A stretch of DNA of 64,000 bases from Monoglobus sp964442605 (GCA_964442605.1 CAYTZR010000003.1:1-64000); one strand, 5' to 3'. Counted from the first letter of the stretch, positions 15,386 to 24,437 are shown. Made by a program: numbers and translations. The notes: generated by a model from the letters alone, not told the origin.

Positions 15386-15985
15386 CTATATTTCTATTCG
15401 CCAGTTAAGAGCTTTTCCCAAGGTGATTTCATCTGCGAATTCAAGCTCGCCGCCGACGGGCACCCCGCTGGCGATTTTGGTAACCTTTACGCCGAATGGT
15501 TTTAACAGCTTTGAAATATACATAGCCGTGGCTTCACCTTCAAGATTTGGATTTGTAGCCATAATAACCTCTTTTATATCATCATTCGCAACGCGTTCAA
15601 CCAGTTCTTTGATTTTTATATCGTCGGGAGAGATATTATCCATAGGCGATATGGCACCGTGGAGAACATGGTATACACCTTTATATTCATTTGTTCTTTC
15701 CATCTGCATAACATCCCTCGGGTTTTCCATGACACAGATTGTTGTGTGATCCCGTGCGGGAGATGAGCATATATTACAAAGCTCAGATGTTGAGAGATTT
15801 TGGCATTTTGCGCAATAGCGTATTTCGTTTTTGGCGTTTATTATAGCATTGGCAAGCTTTTCGGATTTTTCCTTAGGTAGATTTATTACATAGAACGCAA
15901 GTCTCTGCGCAGTCTTAATACCTATACCCGGGAGCTTGTTAAATTCTTCGATTAATTCTCTTAACGGAGCCGCATATTGTTCCAT
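15386..15985 (-). CDS. recR: Recombination mediator protein RecR
   Basis: A 199-residue protein of normal RecR length. The N-terminal helix-hairpin-helix shows FNKLPGIGIKTAQRLAFYV, followed by the C4 zinc finger CAKCQNLSTSELCNIC (about 57-72) and the Toprim domain with VMENPRDVMQME and a glycine-rich end. RecR works with RecO and RecF to load RecA on gapped DNA. In many Firmicutes recR follows dnaX and ybaB. Here it instead follows recD2 by 22 bases on the same strand, making a small recombination and repair operon. Confidence 0.95.
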   Translation of the reverse strand: MEQYAAPLRELIEEFNKLPGIGIKTAQRLAFYVINLPKEKSEKLANAIINAKNEIRYCAKCQNLSTSELCNICSSPARDHTTICVMENPRDVMQMERTNEYKGVYHVLHGAISPMDNISPDDIKIKELVERVANDDIKEVIMATNPNLEGEATAMYISKLLKPFGVKVTKIASGVPVGGELEFADEITLGKALNWRIEI

Positions 15986-16007
15986 GATTGCATTATTACC
16001 TCACAAT

Positions 16008-18200
16008 CTAATATATTTTTAGTTTATCCTTAAGTCCGGAAAATCTTCTCTGGACATTATCGTTTTTAACATAGGCGCTCATAACCTGCTCCTGACCGAC
16101 TAATACAACGAGAGATTTAGCCCTTGTAATAGCGGTATAAAACAAATTTCTTGTCATAAGCAATCTGTGCGTCGCAAACATCGGCATTATCACCGCATCA
16201 AATTCGCTCCCCTGACTCTTGTGAACGGTTACAGCATACGCAAGCTCAACCTCATCTAAAAGCAAAAAATCATAATCAACATACTTGTCATCGTACAGAA
16301 CAGTAAGCTTTCCCGCCTTGTTATTAATATCCGTAACAAAGCCGACATCGCCGTTAAAAACACCAAGCCCTTTTTCTGAGCCGCGTTTCCACTCAAGCTG
16401 ATAATTGTTTTTAACCTGCATTACCTTGTCTCCAACCCTGAACACGCAGCGGCGTGTAATGTGCTCTGCCTTGTCGGGCGATGGAGGATTAAGGCATTTT
16501 TGAAGTACGGTGTTCAGACTGTTTACTCCGAATACCGATTTGCGTGTAGGTGTTAAAACCTGGATTTGCGAGATACTGTCAAATCCGTAATATTCCGGAA
16601 GCCTTCGAATACATAAATCCGCGATTGTGTTAGGAAGCTGCGCCGGGTCATCTCGGTGTATAAAGAAAAAATCATTATCAGCATCGTTTAAATGCGGTTC
16701 CTCACCGTTGTTTACTCTATGAGCGTTTACAACGATCATGCTTTCCTCGGCTTGCCTGAAAATTTCCGTCAGCTTAATGCATTCAATCGTATCACTGTCG
16801 ATTATATCCTTAAGAACATTTCCGGCGCCGACAGACGGCAGCTGATCGCTATCTCCAACCATTATAAGACGTGTGCCGGGTGAAACAGCATCCAGCAAGC
16901 TTTTCATCAGCAGTATGTCCACCATTGACATTTCATCAATAATCAGTACATCGCAGTCAAGGGGGTTATCGGAATTCTTAGCAAAGCAGTTTCCTATTTC
17001 ATCGGTTCCGGGCGTTATTTCCAAGAGCCTATGTATTGTTTTTGCCTCAAAGTCGCATACCTCGCTCATACGCTTGGCGGCACGACCTGTGGGTGCGGCA
17101 AGCATTACCTTGTTATGCTCGATTTCCATCGCTTTAATTATAGTATTAATAATCGTGGTTTTTCCTGTTCCGGGACCGCCGGTTATAACAAGAGCCGCTG
17201 TTTGAAAAACACATCTTACAGCATCACGCTGATTTTCCGTTAGTTCGATTTTATCCTGTTGTTCAACTGAGGCAATCAGACGGTCTATATAATCAATATC
17301 AATATCAAATATCAACCCGGACATATTTATAAGCTTTTCCGCGACAAATCGCTCCGCGTCATAAAAAAGTCTGAGATATATCGCTTCAAAATCGCCATGG
17401 TCTTCGGCAACAAGCTCCTTATCCAGCAATAATCTTGACAGTGCATCCTCAACTGGTCCCATTTCAACATCCAATACAGACATGGCTCGAGCCACTACCA
17501 TAGGCTTTGGCAAAAAGGTGTGTCCGTTTAAGTATGATATATTCTTCATAATAGCCTTAATTCCGGACGCAATTCGAACGTATGAGTTTTGCGCAAAGCC
17601 AAGCGATTTTGCGATTTCGTCGGATTTTTCAAATGAAATACCGTCAACCTGATCTGAAAGGACATAGGGATTGTTTTGTATAATAGTGATTGCACCCGTC
17701 CCAAAAGCCTTGTAAGCGTTAACAGCGGAGGAGGGGGAGAGATTAAATTGCTGAAAATACATAACAATTTGCCTGATGCCGATTTGTTCAACAAACGCCT
17801 TATATATGGCATCTATCTTATTTTGTGTGAGACCTTTAATTTCTCGCAGTCGTTCAGGCTCGTTTTCAATTATATCAAGAGCATCAGCGCCGAAGCATTC
17901 AACAATTCGTTTCGCTGTTGTTTTGCCGACAAAAGGAATTATTCCGGAAGACAGATATTTTTCAATCTCAATTTCAGTGGTTGGCATGACACGCTCAATG
18001 TATTCAACCTTAAATTGCTCGCCGTATTCGGGATGTGTTGTCCAGGAGCCTGATGCGATGATATTTTCACCTTCGGCAATATTCGGCATTATCCCGGTCA
18101 TCGTAACCAAGTCCCCGATACATGATACATCACAAACAGCATAGCCGTTGTCACTGTTATAAAAAATTACAGACTCGACAGCGCCTTCAATTTTTATCAT
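16008..18200 (-). CDS. recD2: ATP-dependent DNA helicase RecD2
   Basis: A superfamily 1B helicase of 730 residues. The N-terminal OB-like part and tandem helix-hairpin-helix region (about 75-190) distinguish RecD2 from RecBCD-associated RecD. Walker A is GGPGTGKTTIIN, Walker B is VLIIDEMSMVD, and the C-terminal UvrD-like part ends with VTVHKSQGSEFD and TRAKSLVVLVG. RecD2 unwinds DNA 5' to 3' in repair and mismatch processing. ATG at 18200 is chosen because AAAGGAG precedes it by eight bases. The promoter TTGATA-17-TATAAT lies just upstream, and recR follows. Confidence 0.93.
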   Translation of the reverse strand: MIKIEGAVESVIFYNSDNGYAVCDVSCIGDLVTMTGIMPNIAEGENIIASGSWTTHPEYGEQFKVEYIERVMPTTEIEIEKYLSSGIIPFVGKTTAKRIVECFGADALDIIENEPERLREIKGLTQNKIDAIYKAFVEQIGIRQIVMYFQQFNLSPSSAVNAYKAFGTGAITIIQNNPYVLSDQVDGISFEKSDEIAKSLGFAQNSYVRIASGIKAIMKNISYLNGHTFLPKPMVVARAMSVLDVEMGPVEDALSRLLLDKELVAEDHGDFEAIYLRLFYDAERFVAEKLINMSGLIFDIDIDYIDRLIASVEQQDKIELTENQRDAVRCVFQTAALVITGGPGTGKTTIINTIIKAMEIEHNKVMLAAPTGRAAKRMSEVCDFEAKTIHRLLEITPGTDEIGNCFAKNSDNPLDCDVLIIDEMSMVDILLMKSLLDAVSPGTRLIMVGDSDQLPSVGAGNVLKDIIDSDTIECIKLTEIFRQAEESMIVVNAHRVNNGEEPHLNDADNDFFFIHRDDPAQLPNTIADLCIRRLPEYYGFDSISQIQVLTPTRKSVFGVNSLNTVLQKCLNPPSPDKAEHITRRCVFRVGDKVMQVKNNYQLEWKRGSEKGLGVFNGDVGFVTDINNKAGKLTVLYDDKYVDYDFLLLDEVELAYAVTVHKSQGSEFDAVIMPMFATHRLLMTRNLFYTAITRAKSLVVLVGQEQVMSAYVKNDNVQRRFSGLKDKLKIY

Positions 18201-18247
18201 TATGCGTGCTCCTTTCCAAAATGATTGCATGGAATATCCCTTTAATA

Positions 18248-18276
18248 ATTATAGCCTAACAAATTTTGAATATCAA
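18248..18276 (-). promoter_or_regulatory. Promoter of recD2-recR
   Basis: On the minus strand TTGATA (18276-18271), 17-bp spacer, TATAAT (18253-18248), 47 bp before the recD2 ATG. Confidence 0.75.
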
Positions 18277-18327
18277 CAAAATAATTTATAAATTCTGATT
18301 TGTAATAAATTTTTAATATAATAATGC

Positions 18328-18356
18328 TGGACATTTAATTGAAAAGAGGATATAAT
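18328..18356 (+). promoter_or_regulatory. Promoter of the tyrosine recombinase gene
   Basis: TGGACA (18328-18333), 17-bp spacer, TATAAT (18351-18356). It faces away from the recD2 promoter. Confidence 0.6.
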
Positions 18357-18370
18357 AATTTTATATATTA

Positions 18371-18396
18371 TTGCACAAAATAAAAATTTTGTGCAA
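18371..18396. promoter_or_regulatory. Perfect palindrome in the recombinase leader
   Basis: Eleven-base arms TTGCACAAAAT and ATTTTGTGCAA around four A, 15 bp after the -10 box and ten bases before the ribosome binding site. It could be a repressor operator or a leader hairpin. It does not match the LexA box of Firmicutes. Confidence 0.55.
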
Positions 18397-18418
18397 TGTT
18401 GAAGAAGGAGCTGAGACT

Positions 18419-19393
18419 GTGGATAATATTAAGTATGCGCCCGAACCGCTGCGCTCGTTTCTTATATACCTTGAGAGCATTCAGGGTAAGTCCCGTAAAA
18501 CCGTTGATGAATATTTTTATGACATCCGCAGCTTTTACAGGTTTCTTAATATACATTTTGATATTGTACATGATATTGATTTTAATAAAATCGAAATTGA
18601 TAATGTTGATATTGAGATGCTCAAAAAAGTTGATTTAAACCTGCTGTATGAATACGCTAATTTCTTAAACCGTGATCGAGCCAATAAATCAAGGACACGT
18701 GCCAGAAAGATTTCTGCCCTTAAATCCTATTTTAAATATCTCCACAGCAAGGTTAAGCTTATTGATGAGAACCCGACTATTGATTTGGATACTGTTAAAA
18801 TTGAAAAACAACTGCCTAAATACTTTACACTTGAAGATAGTATTAGGTTGCTTGATTCGGTTGATAAACGAAATTACGAACGTGATTATTGCATATTAAC
18901 GTTGTTTTTAAATTGCGGCATGCGTCTTGCCGAGCTTGTCAGCATTAATATAACTGATATACAGGGCGATACTCTTGTGGTTGTCGGCAAGGGCAACAAG
19001 GAACGAACTATATATTTAAATCAAGCCTGCATTAACGCTATCGATGACTACATGCCGATACGCAAAAAGATGAACCCGGAATATAAAGATAAAAATGCGC
19101 TATTTTTATCTGAACGAAATAATCGTATAAGTAGGCGAACTGTACAACATATTGTTGAAAAATATGTAAAAAAGCTCGGACTTGATTCGCATAAATACAC
19201 AACTCATAAGTTGCGCCATACGGCTGCGACGCTTATGCATCAATCCGGTGTTGATATAAGAATTTTACAGGAAATTTTAGGACATAAACAGCTTAGTACT
19301 ACAGAAATTTATACACATATCAACAATGAGGAAATCAGAGATGCCGTCTCCAAAAATCCTCTTGTAAGTATAAATTCGCATAAGAAAAAGTGA
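18419..19393 (+). CDS. XerC/XerD-type tyrosine recombinase
   Basis: A 324-residue recombinase. The N-terminal SAM-like DNA-binding domain covers about 8-110. The catalytic domain carries the complete active site: Arg169 (CGMRLAE), Lys191 (GKGNKER), His263 and Arg266 (HKLRHTAA), His289 (LGHK) and Tyr298 (TEIYTH). Size and motif spacing match Xer enzymes that resolve chromosome dimers. A cluster of phage or element genes is not present, so a chromosomal Xer role is preferred over a mobile-element integrase. I chose the GTG start at 18419, eight bases after AAGGAG. A frame from ATG 18371 would begin inside the palindrome and lacks a site. Confidence 0.82.
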   Translation: MDNIKYAPEPLRSFLIYLESIQGKSRKTVDEYFYDIRSFYRFLNIHFDIVHDIDFNKIEIDNVDIEMLKKVDLNLLYEYANFLNRDRANKSRTRARKISALKSYFKYLHSKVKLIDENPTIDLDTVKIEKQLPKYFTLEDSIRLLDSVDKRNYERDYCILTLFLNCGMRLAELVSINITDIQGDTLVVVGKGNKERTIYLNQACINAIDDYMPIRKKMNPEYKDKNALFLSERNNRISRRTVQHIVEKYVKKLGLDSHKYTTHKLRHTAATLMHQSGVDIRILQEILGHKQLSTTEIYTHINNEEIRDAVSKNPLVSINSHKKK

Positions 19394-19458
19394 GCAGTTG
19401 ATGAAAAATGATTAAACAGGCTGAGATATAACTTCATTTATCCGAAAAGATCAAACGC

Positions 19459-19995
19459 ATGATTTTGGCGACTGTTTCTGCTGCGGCATTGTTAGCTATT
19501 TGTATATGCTTAATTTGCGATTACTTTACCGCGGAAAGATTGTCTTGGTCATTAATTGTTGCTTCCTCTGCCATTGCTGCATGGTCTGTGCTTTTCCCCG
19601 CTTTAACAACCAAAACTAAAATTGTTTTGAAAACTTTAACCGTAAGCAGCATTATTCCAATTCCGGTTCTGGGTGTACTTTCTTTTCTTTTGGGAAAAAC
19701 AATCATTTTTAAGTTGGGTATTTGTATCACATTGATAATTATCCTTGCAATATGGATAATCTATGGCATTTTTTGTAAGTGCAAAAGGCGTTGGTATCGG
19801 GCATTTGGTTTTGCTCTATTGATTTTAATACCTGTACCGATTGCAATTACTCATATTGTGTCTTATTTTTCCCCGCAAGCTCAGATTGACTTTACATCTG
19901 ATATATTTAATAGCGGAATTACTCTCGTATTATCCCTTGCGTGTTTTGTATTAGATTATTTATTTTTACGTAAGGAAGGAAATACTGAAAAATGA
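19459..19995 (+). CDS. Membrane protein, probably the C-terminal part of a longer family (DUF6320-like)
   Basis: A 178-residue protein with five to six membrane segments and a basic loop FCKCKRRWYR near residue 108. The hydrophobic pattern resembles the C-terminal half of DUF6320-type proteins, which normally carry an N-terminal zinc ribbon. No such ribbon is present. No ribosome binding site precedes ATG 19459, and an in-frame stop lies 10 codons upstream (the intervening codons read LHLSEKIKR). I therefore suspect a 5'-truncated gene whose expression is doubtful. Its stop overlaps the next ATG by four bases (ATGA). Confidence 0.5.
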   Translation: MILATVSAAALLAICICLICDYFTAERLSWSLIVASSAIAAWSVLFPALTTKTKIVLKTLTVSSIIPIPVLGVLSFLLGKTIIFKLGICITLIIILAIWIIYGIFCKCKRRWYRAFGFALLILIPVPIAITHIVSYFSPQAQIDFTSDIFNSGITLVLSLACFVLDYLFLRKEGNTEK

Positions 19996-20591
19996 AAACA
20001 GTGCTTTTACATGGCTTAGGACAAACACCGAAAGACTGGGAATCTGTAACACGACTTCTTTTATCTTCCGATATAGACTGTCCAAATCTTTTTGTTGACG
20101 TAAATGATATATCCTATTCCCGGCTTCTGTCAAATCTGGAGGAACGCTATGCCTATGCAGCCGAAGCATTCTGCATTTGCGGCATTTCATTAGGCGCAAT
20201 TCTTGCGCTTGACTTTGCTATCCGGCATGAAGATAAAGTTTGTTCTTTAATTCTAATCGGCGCACAGTATAAAGTCCCTCGGTTGCTGACAGATTTTCAA
20301 AATTTATTGTTTCGATGTATGCCGAATAAGGCCTTTGCCGCTATGGGAATATCAAAAAATAATATGATAAAATTGTCCCATTCCATGCGAACACTGGATT
20401 TTACTTCTCAATTAGTCGGAATGAAGAGTCCGGTAACAATAGTATGCGGAGAAAAAGACAGCGCCAATTTAAAGGCTTCAAAAAAATTAAAAAAATTGAT
20501 ACCGCAAGCAAAGTTGCATATCATTCCCGGCGTAGGACATGAAGTCAATAAAACCGTACCTCAATATATCGCCGCTATCCTAAACGAATAA
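19992..20591 (+). CDS. Small alpha/beta-fold hydrolase
   Basis: A 199-residue serine hydrolase fold. The N-terminal strand leads to the oxyanion region LLHGLGQT. The nucleophile elbow is CGISLG (Ser near residue 64), a candidate acid is in VCGEKDSAN, and the catalytic His is in IPGVGHEVN near the C-terminus. It is shorter than most family members and seems to lack a lid domain. The substrate is unknown. The start overlaps the previous gene by four bases, suggesting coupling. The downstream DNA is full of gene fragments. Confidence 0.78.
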   Translation: MKTVLLHGLGQTPKDWESVTRLLLSSDIDCPNLFVDVNDISYSRLLSNLEERYAYAAEAFCICGISLGAILALDFAIRHEDKVCSLILIGAQYKVPRLLTDFQNLLFRCMPNKAFAAMGISKNNMIKLSHSMRTLDFTSQLVGMKSPVTIVCGEKDSANLKASKKLKKLIPQAKLHIIPGVGHEVNKTVPQYIAAILNE

Positions 20592-20621
20592 ATAGCAACG
20601 TCTTCAAGAGCCTGAAAAATC

Positions 20622-20714
20622 GAGCAGTTTGCCGCACCGATGGAGCTTCTTAATAATCCGGCGACGGAGTTTGTGAGAAATCTTGCGGCAAATCAGCAAA
20701 AGGGTTGCATTTAG
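20622..20714 (+). pseudogene. C-terminal fragment of an ABC-transporter ATPase
   Basis: Thirty codons read EQFAAPMELLNNPATEFVRN and then LAANQQKGCI before TAG. The pattern of a displaced P-E-L-L-x-N-P-A-x-x-F-V-R tail is typical of the end of osmoprotectant or betaine-type ABC ATPases. Nothing of the ATPase core precedes it. Just downstream, 20767-20841 is another 24-codon open stretch (MPVFYEMMNWGFKYEADNE and so on) that I cannot place but that also looks like a gene tail. Both lie in a 550-bp stretch of debris. Confidence 0.55.
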
Positions 20715-20847
20715 GAGTAATACTTGGTATAATAATTGTACCTAACACAGGAGTAATACGGATCTTATGCCTGTCTTTTATGAAATGATGAATTGGGGCT
20801 TCAAGTATGAAGCTGATAATGAAATGATAATGCAGGAGTAAATTAAG

Positions 20848-21163
20848 ATGGAAAATCAAAAGATACCGGATAAAATAAAAATACGCGGCGGACGGGTACA
20901 TATGAAAAACATTGACGTTGACATTCCGCTTAACAAGATTGTGGGGATAGCCGGCGTTTCCGGCTCGGGCAAGTCCTCATTGGCGCTCGGTATTCTTTAC
21001 GCGGAGGGATCTCGGCGGTGAAATCATCGCGGCAGGTACGCCGGCGGAGATATGCGAAAGCGAGCGCAGCAAAACCGGAGTTTATCTGAGACGGTATATG
21101 ACAAACATCGGGCAAATAAAAGAGTATATAAGAAAGCCGGTGAGAAAATGGAACAGATATTAA
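20848..21163 (+). pseudogene. UvrA-like ABC ATPase with a large internal deletion
   Basis: The first 57 codons (to TGA at 21019) read as the start of a UvrA-like protein, with NIDVDIPLNKIVGIAGVSGS and the Walker A serine-lysine motif ending LYAEGSRR. A different frame from 21008 then gives the UvrA C-terminal end, DLGGEIIAAGTPAEICES followed by a threonine-glycine-valine-tyrosine-leucine tail, stopping at 21161-21163. Everything between, normally hundreds of residues, is missing, and the join shifts the frame. AGGAG precedes the ATG by nine bases. Its end overlaps the start of the helicase gene by 16 bases. Confidence 0.75.
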
Positions 21164-23292
21164 ATAGTGAGCAGCTTGCCGCCGTGACGGCAACGGAAGG
21201 TTACATTCGCGTTATCGCGGGTGCAGGCTCCGGCAAGACTCGGGCGCTGACCCACCGGTTTGCCTTTTTGGTGAACGAACTGGGTATCCTGCCCGAAAAC
21301 ATTCTCTGCGTTACATTTACAAACAAAGCGGCAAATGAAATGCGTCAACGTATCCGAAACCTAATCGGTGACAATGATACGGGATATATAAATACGTTTC
21401 ACGGATTTTGTGTATCAATACTCCAAGAGGAAAGTTATGCGGTGCAGTACCCAAAGAACTTTCTCGTCCTTGACAACAGTGATATTGATGCCATGCTCCG
21501 CATCATCTATGAGGAGCGTCAGCTGACCTTGCGGGATAAGACCTTCTCCGATGCACGGAATATGATCGAAATTCAAAAGCTCTTCAAAAAACCGGAATAT
21601 TATCTCGATATGATAGATTTGTCTATTGACGCGTTACATGAGAAATATCTGAGTGCGACTGCGACAGATGAGATTATTTTTTACGGGTATCTGTATCAGG
21701 AAAAGAAATGTTTCGGGCTTGATTATAATGATCTTATCAAATTCACGCTGTATATATTCGCGCAAAGAGAGGAAATTCGGCTGAAATGGCAAAAACGCCT
21801 TGAATATATTATGATTGACGAATTTCAGGATATTGACAGCCTTCAATATGAGCTGATGGAGGCGCTATGCGGGTATCATAATAATCTGTTTATTGTCGGA
21901 GATCCCGATCAAACGATTTACACATGGCGCGGTGCGAATGTGAAATATCTTTTGGACTTTGACAAGCGTTTTACGGATACCAAAACAATTATGATGCTGA
22001 ATAATTACCGTTCTACGCCGCAGATTTTGGCTGTGGTAAATTCGCTTATTGATAAAAACAAACACCGCACAAAGAAAGAGCTTCTTCCCATTCTTCCGAA
22101 CGGAGCGCCGGTTATATTTCACTTTGCCGAAAACGCGAAGTCCGAAGCTGAATGGATTGTATCTCAAATAAAGGAACTCAACGAAAAAGGAATAGACTAC
22201 CGCGATATGACAATCCTATACCGATCTCATTATGTGACGCGCAGCGTGGAGGAAGCGCTTCTGAAAGAGAAACTCCCATATCATATTTACAGCGGTATCC
22301 CGTTTTTCGGACGGACGGAAATAAAGGACGCGCTTTCCTATCTTCGCATGGTCGTTTCACAGGATGACCTGTCCTTTCGCCGTGTTGTCAATCTCCCGAA
22401 GAGAAATATCGGAAAGCGGCGTATGGATTTTCTGGAAAAATACGCATCGGAAAACGAATGTACATTGTATAACGCTCTGAAACGAAATTTAGACGATGAA
22501 ATATTTAAGGGTACAAAAGCAGCGCGTTTTGTACATCTGATTGAAGATTATTCGTCAGGTTATGCGGGATTGCCCGTGTCGGATCTGCTTTCCGCTCTTT
22601 TAAATGAGAGCGGTTATGAGACAATGCTGCGCACTGAAGGCAGTCAGGAACGTCTGGACAATCTGGCGGAACTTAAACAGTCCGTGCATGAGTACGAAAC
22701 GAACTGCGGCGAAGAAGCGACGGCGACGCATTTTCTGACCCATGTCGCTCTGTTTACGAATGCAGACACGGAGGACATCTCCGATAAGGTGAAGCTAATG
22801 ACTGTCCATGCCGCGAAAGGACTGGAATTCCCGTATGTGTTCCTATGTGGTATGAATGACGGCGTATTTCCATCCAGAAAAACTAAAGACCTCCTCGGTA
22901 TGGAGGAGGAACGTCGGCTTGCATTCGTCGCTATGACCCGTGCTGAGAAACGATTGTACTTGTCGGGTGCGGAAGGACGTAACTTTGACGGTTCGCCCCG
23001 CTACCCCTCCCGCTTTGTGCTTGACATTGACGGCGGTCTTTTGAAATACACACATAAGCCAAATGACAGCCTTATCGCGGACGCGCGGGAGTATATCGCA
23101 TGCTCCGAAAAGTATATGCCGGAAAACTTGGAGAGTACGCTGCTTCCAATCGGCGCTCGCGTCCGGCATGAGTATCTTGGCGAGGGAAGTATTTTGGAAA
23201 TTGACACAGAAAAAGGCGCATATGTCGTACAATTTGATTTGCTACCAACTCCGAGGACAATTTCTTTTCGCGCAAAGCTACCACGGGTATAA
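21148..23292 (+). CDS. UvrD/PcrA-family ATP-dependent DNA helicase
   Basis: A 714-residue superfamily 1A helicase. Visible motifs are LNSEQLAAVTA (Q motif, residues 4-14), Walker A AGAGSGKTRAL, CVTFTNKAANEMRQRI (Ia), DEFQDID (II), VGDPDQTIYTWRGA (III), motif V VKLMTVHAAKGLEFPYVF and motif VI FVAMTRAEKRLYLS. The C-terminus has a YLGEGSILEI element like that of PcrA. It unwinds DNA 3' to 5' in repair or replication. The ATG at 21148 is chosen as the family's natural start. The upstream frame belongs to the UvrA-like remnant. It sits at the end of a debris-rich accessory stretch, so it could be a second copy acquired by transfer. Confidence 0.88.
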   Translation: MEQILNSEQLAAVTATEGYIRVIAGAGSGKTRALTHRFAFLVNELGILPENILCVTFTNKAANEMRQRIRNLIGDNDTGYINTFHGFCVSILQEESYAVQYPKNFLVLDNSDIDAMLRIIYEERQLTLRDKTFSDARNMIEIQKLFKKPEYYLDMIDLSIDALHEKYLSATATDEIIFYGYLYQEKKCFGLDYNDLIKFTLYIFAQREEIRLKWQKRLEYIMIDEFQDIDSLQYELMEALCGYHNNLFIVGDPDQTIYTWRGANVKYLLDFDKRFTDTKTIMMLNNYRSTPQILAVVNSLIDKNKHRTKKELLPILPNGAPVIFHFAENAKSEAEWIVSQIKELNEKGIDYRDMTILYRSHYVTRSVEEALLKEKLPYHIYSGIPFFGRTEIKDALSYLRMVVSQDDLSFRRVVNLPKRNIGKRRMDFLEKYASENECTLYNALKRNLDDEIFKGTKAARFVHLIEDYSSGYAGLPVSDLLSALLNESGYETMLRTEGSQERLDNLAELKQSVHEYETNCGEEATATHFLTHVALFTNADTEDISDKVKLMTVHAAKGLEFPYVFLCGMNDGVFPSRKTKDLLGMEEERRLAFVAMTRAEKRLYLSGAEGRNFDGSPRYPSRFVLDIDGGLLKYTHKPNDSLIADAREYIACSEKYMPENLESTLLPIGARVRHEYLGEGSILEIDTEKGAYVVQFDLLPTPRTISFRAKLPRV

Positions 23293-23304
23293 GTAAGGAA
23301 ATGT

Positions 23305-24282
23305 TTATGCTTCCTTATCCCAAGTGGACTTATAAAATTCACTGTAATTGGTATCGTTATCCTTTATTGCGGCAATTGCGGTTCGCGGATGAACATTGAG
23401 CTGTCCGGTTACGAGGTATGGTATATCATAGCCCCATTTTAATCCTGATTCCTTAAGCGGCAACATATAATCTTGAATGAAACGGAGAACAGGAAGTATC
23501 TTAAACTTTGGGTTCTTGACAAAGCCCATAATAGCCTCCATGGCGCAGTTGCCGGCTCCTCTGCCCATACCCATCATTGTCGCGTCAAGATAGCTTACAC
23601 CTAAAGATGCGGCTTCAACGGTATTCGCAAAAGCGAGCTGCTGATTATTATGAGCATGAATTCCTATCGTTTTATTATATTTTTTACTCATTTCAAGATA
23701 TACATTTGAGTAGTTCTGAATTTGTTCAGGATAAAGCGAGCCGTAGCTGTCCACAAGATAAATGACATCGACACTACTGTTTCCGAGGAGTTCAAGCGCA
23801 AGATTTATTTCTGTCTCTGTAGCGGTTGAAATTGCCATAATATTACAGCTTGTTTCATATCCCATTTCATGACAATATTCAATCATTTCTATTGCGGCGG
23901 GCATTTGATGTATGTATGTCGCAATTCTTACAAGGTCTATAACGCTTTCCGATTTGGGAATAATGTCACGTCTGAAATCTGTTCTGCCAACATCAGCCAT
24001 TACCGCAATTTTCAAATCAGTATTATTTTCTCCGACAATGGAACGTATATCTTCCTCCTTGCAGAATTTCCACTTACCAAATTCCTTTTCGTCAAATATA
24101 TCCGTCGATGCCTTATATCCAAATTCCATATAATCTACGCCGGCTTTGATATTGGCTTTATAGAGTTCCTTCACAAAGTTTTCGTCAAAGAAAAAGCTGT
24201 TTACAAGACCTCCGTCACGAAGTGTAGCGTCAACAACCTTAATATCAGGTCTGAATGATAACAAATTACCTTGTCTTTCCAT
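23305..24282 (-). CDS. Aldolase of the HMG-CoA lyase/4-hydroxy-2-oxovalerate aldolase superfamily
   Basis: A 325-residue DRE-TIM barrel protein. The N-terminal signature is VVDATLRDGGLVN, with the metal- and base-binding D and R. The divalent-metal histidines appear as IGIHAHNNQQLAFAN. GMGRGAGNCAMEAI forms the C-terminal phosphate or CoA loop. Family members cleave or form carbon-carbon bonds using pyruvate or acyl-CoA. The exact substrate is not evident and no acetaldehyde dehydrogenase partner lies nearby. Similar free-standing proteins are common in Firmicutes as aldolase catalytic domain proteins. It is convergent with the helicase, 12 bp apart, and is preceded by a hairpin and a tRNA on the same strand. 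Confidence 0.8.
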   Translation of the reverse strand: MERQGNLLSFRPDIKVVDATLRDGGLVNSFFFDENFVKELYKANIKAGVDYMEFGYKASTDIFDEKEFGKWKFCKEEDIRSIVGENNTDLKIAVMADVGRTDFRRDIIPKSESVIDLVRIATYIHQMPAAIEMIEYCHEMGYETSCNIMAISTATETEINLALELLGNSSVDVIYLVDSYGSLYPEQIQNYSNVYLEMSKKYNKTIGIHAHNNQQLAFANTVEAASLGVSYLDATMMGMGRGAGNCAMEAIMGFVKNPKFKILPVLRFIQDYMLPLKESGLKWGYDIPYLVTGQLNVHPRTAIAAIKDNDTNYSEFYKSTWDKEA

Positions 24283-24328
24283 TGTTAAATCCTCCTACGG
24301 TTATATCTATATTTTTATCTATATTAAT

Positions 24329-24355
24329 GCCTAAGCGCCAATAAAACGCTTAGGC
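24329..24355 (-). terminator. Hairpin downstream of tRNA-Arg
   Basis: A perfect 9-bp stem (GCCTAAGCG/CGCTTAGGC) with a 9-base loop, six bases beyond the CCA end of the tRNA. No strong T-run follows. It may end or help process the tRNA transcript. Confidence 0.45.
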
Positions 24356-24360
24356 AAACT

Positions 24361-24437
24361 TGGCGTTCCCGAGGTGATTCGAACACCCGACCTACCGCTT
24401 AGGAGGCGGTCGCTCTATCCAGCTGAGCTACGGAAAC
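24361..24437 (-). tRNA. tRNA-Arg, anticodon CCT
   Basis: A 77-base cloverleaf on the minus strand. The acceptor arms GTTTCCG and CGGGAAC pair with one wobble, the T-loop is TTCGAAT, and the anticodon loop CTCCTAA is closed by CCGC/GCGG. The anticodon CCT reads AGG. The 3' CCA is encoded (24361-24363). Confidence 0.95.

Noticed and set aside
24329..24355. Attachment-site duplicate of the tRNA anticodon arm
   Set aside because: Only eight bases (CCTAAGCG) are shared with the tRNA, and the palindrome explains the resemblance.
18371..24437. Genomic island between the tyrosine recombinase and tRNA-Arg
   Set aside because: No copy of the tRNA 3' end was found near the recombinase, housekeeping-type genes lie between, and the recombinase looks like a chromosomal Xer.
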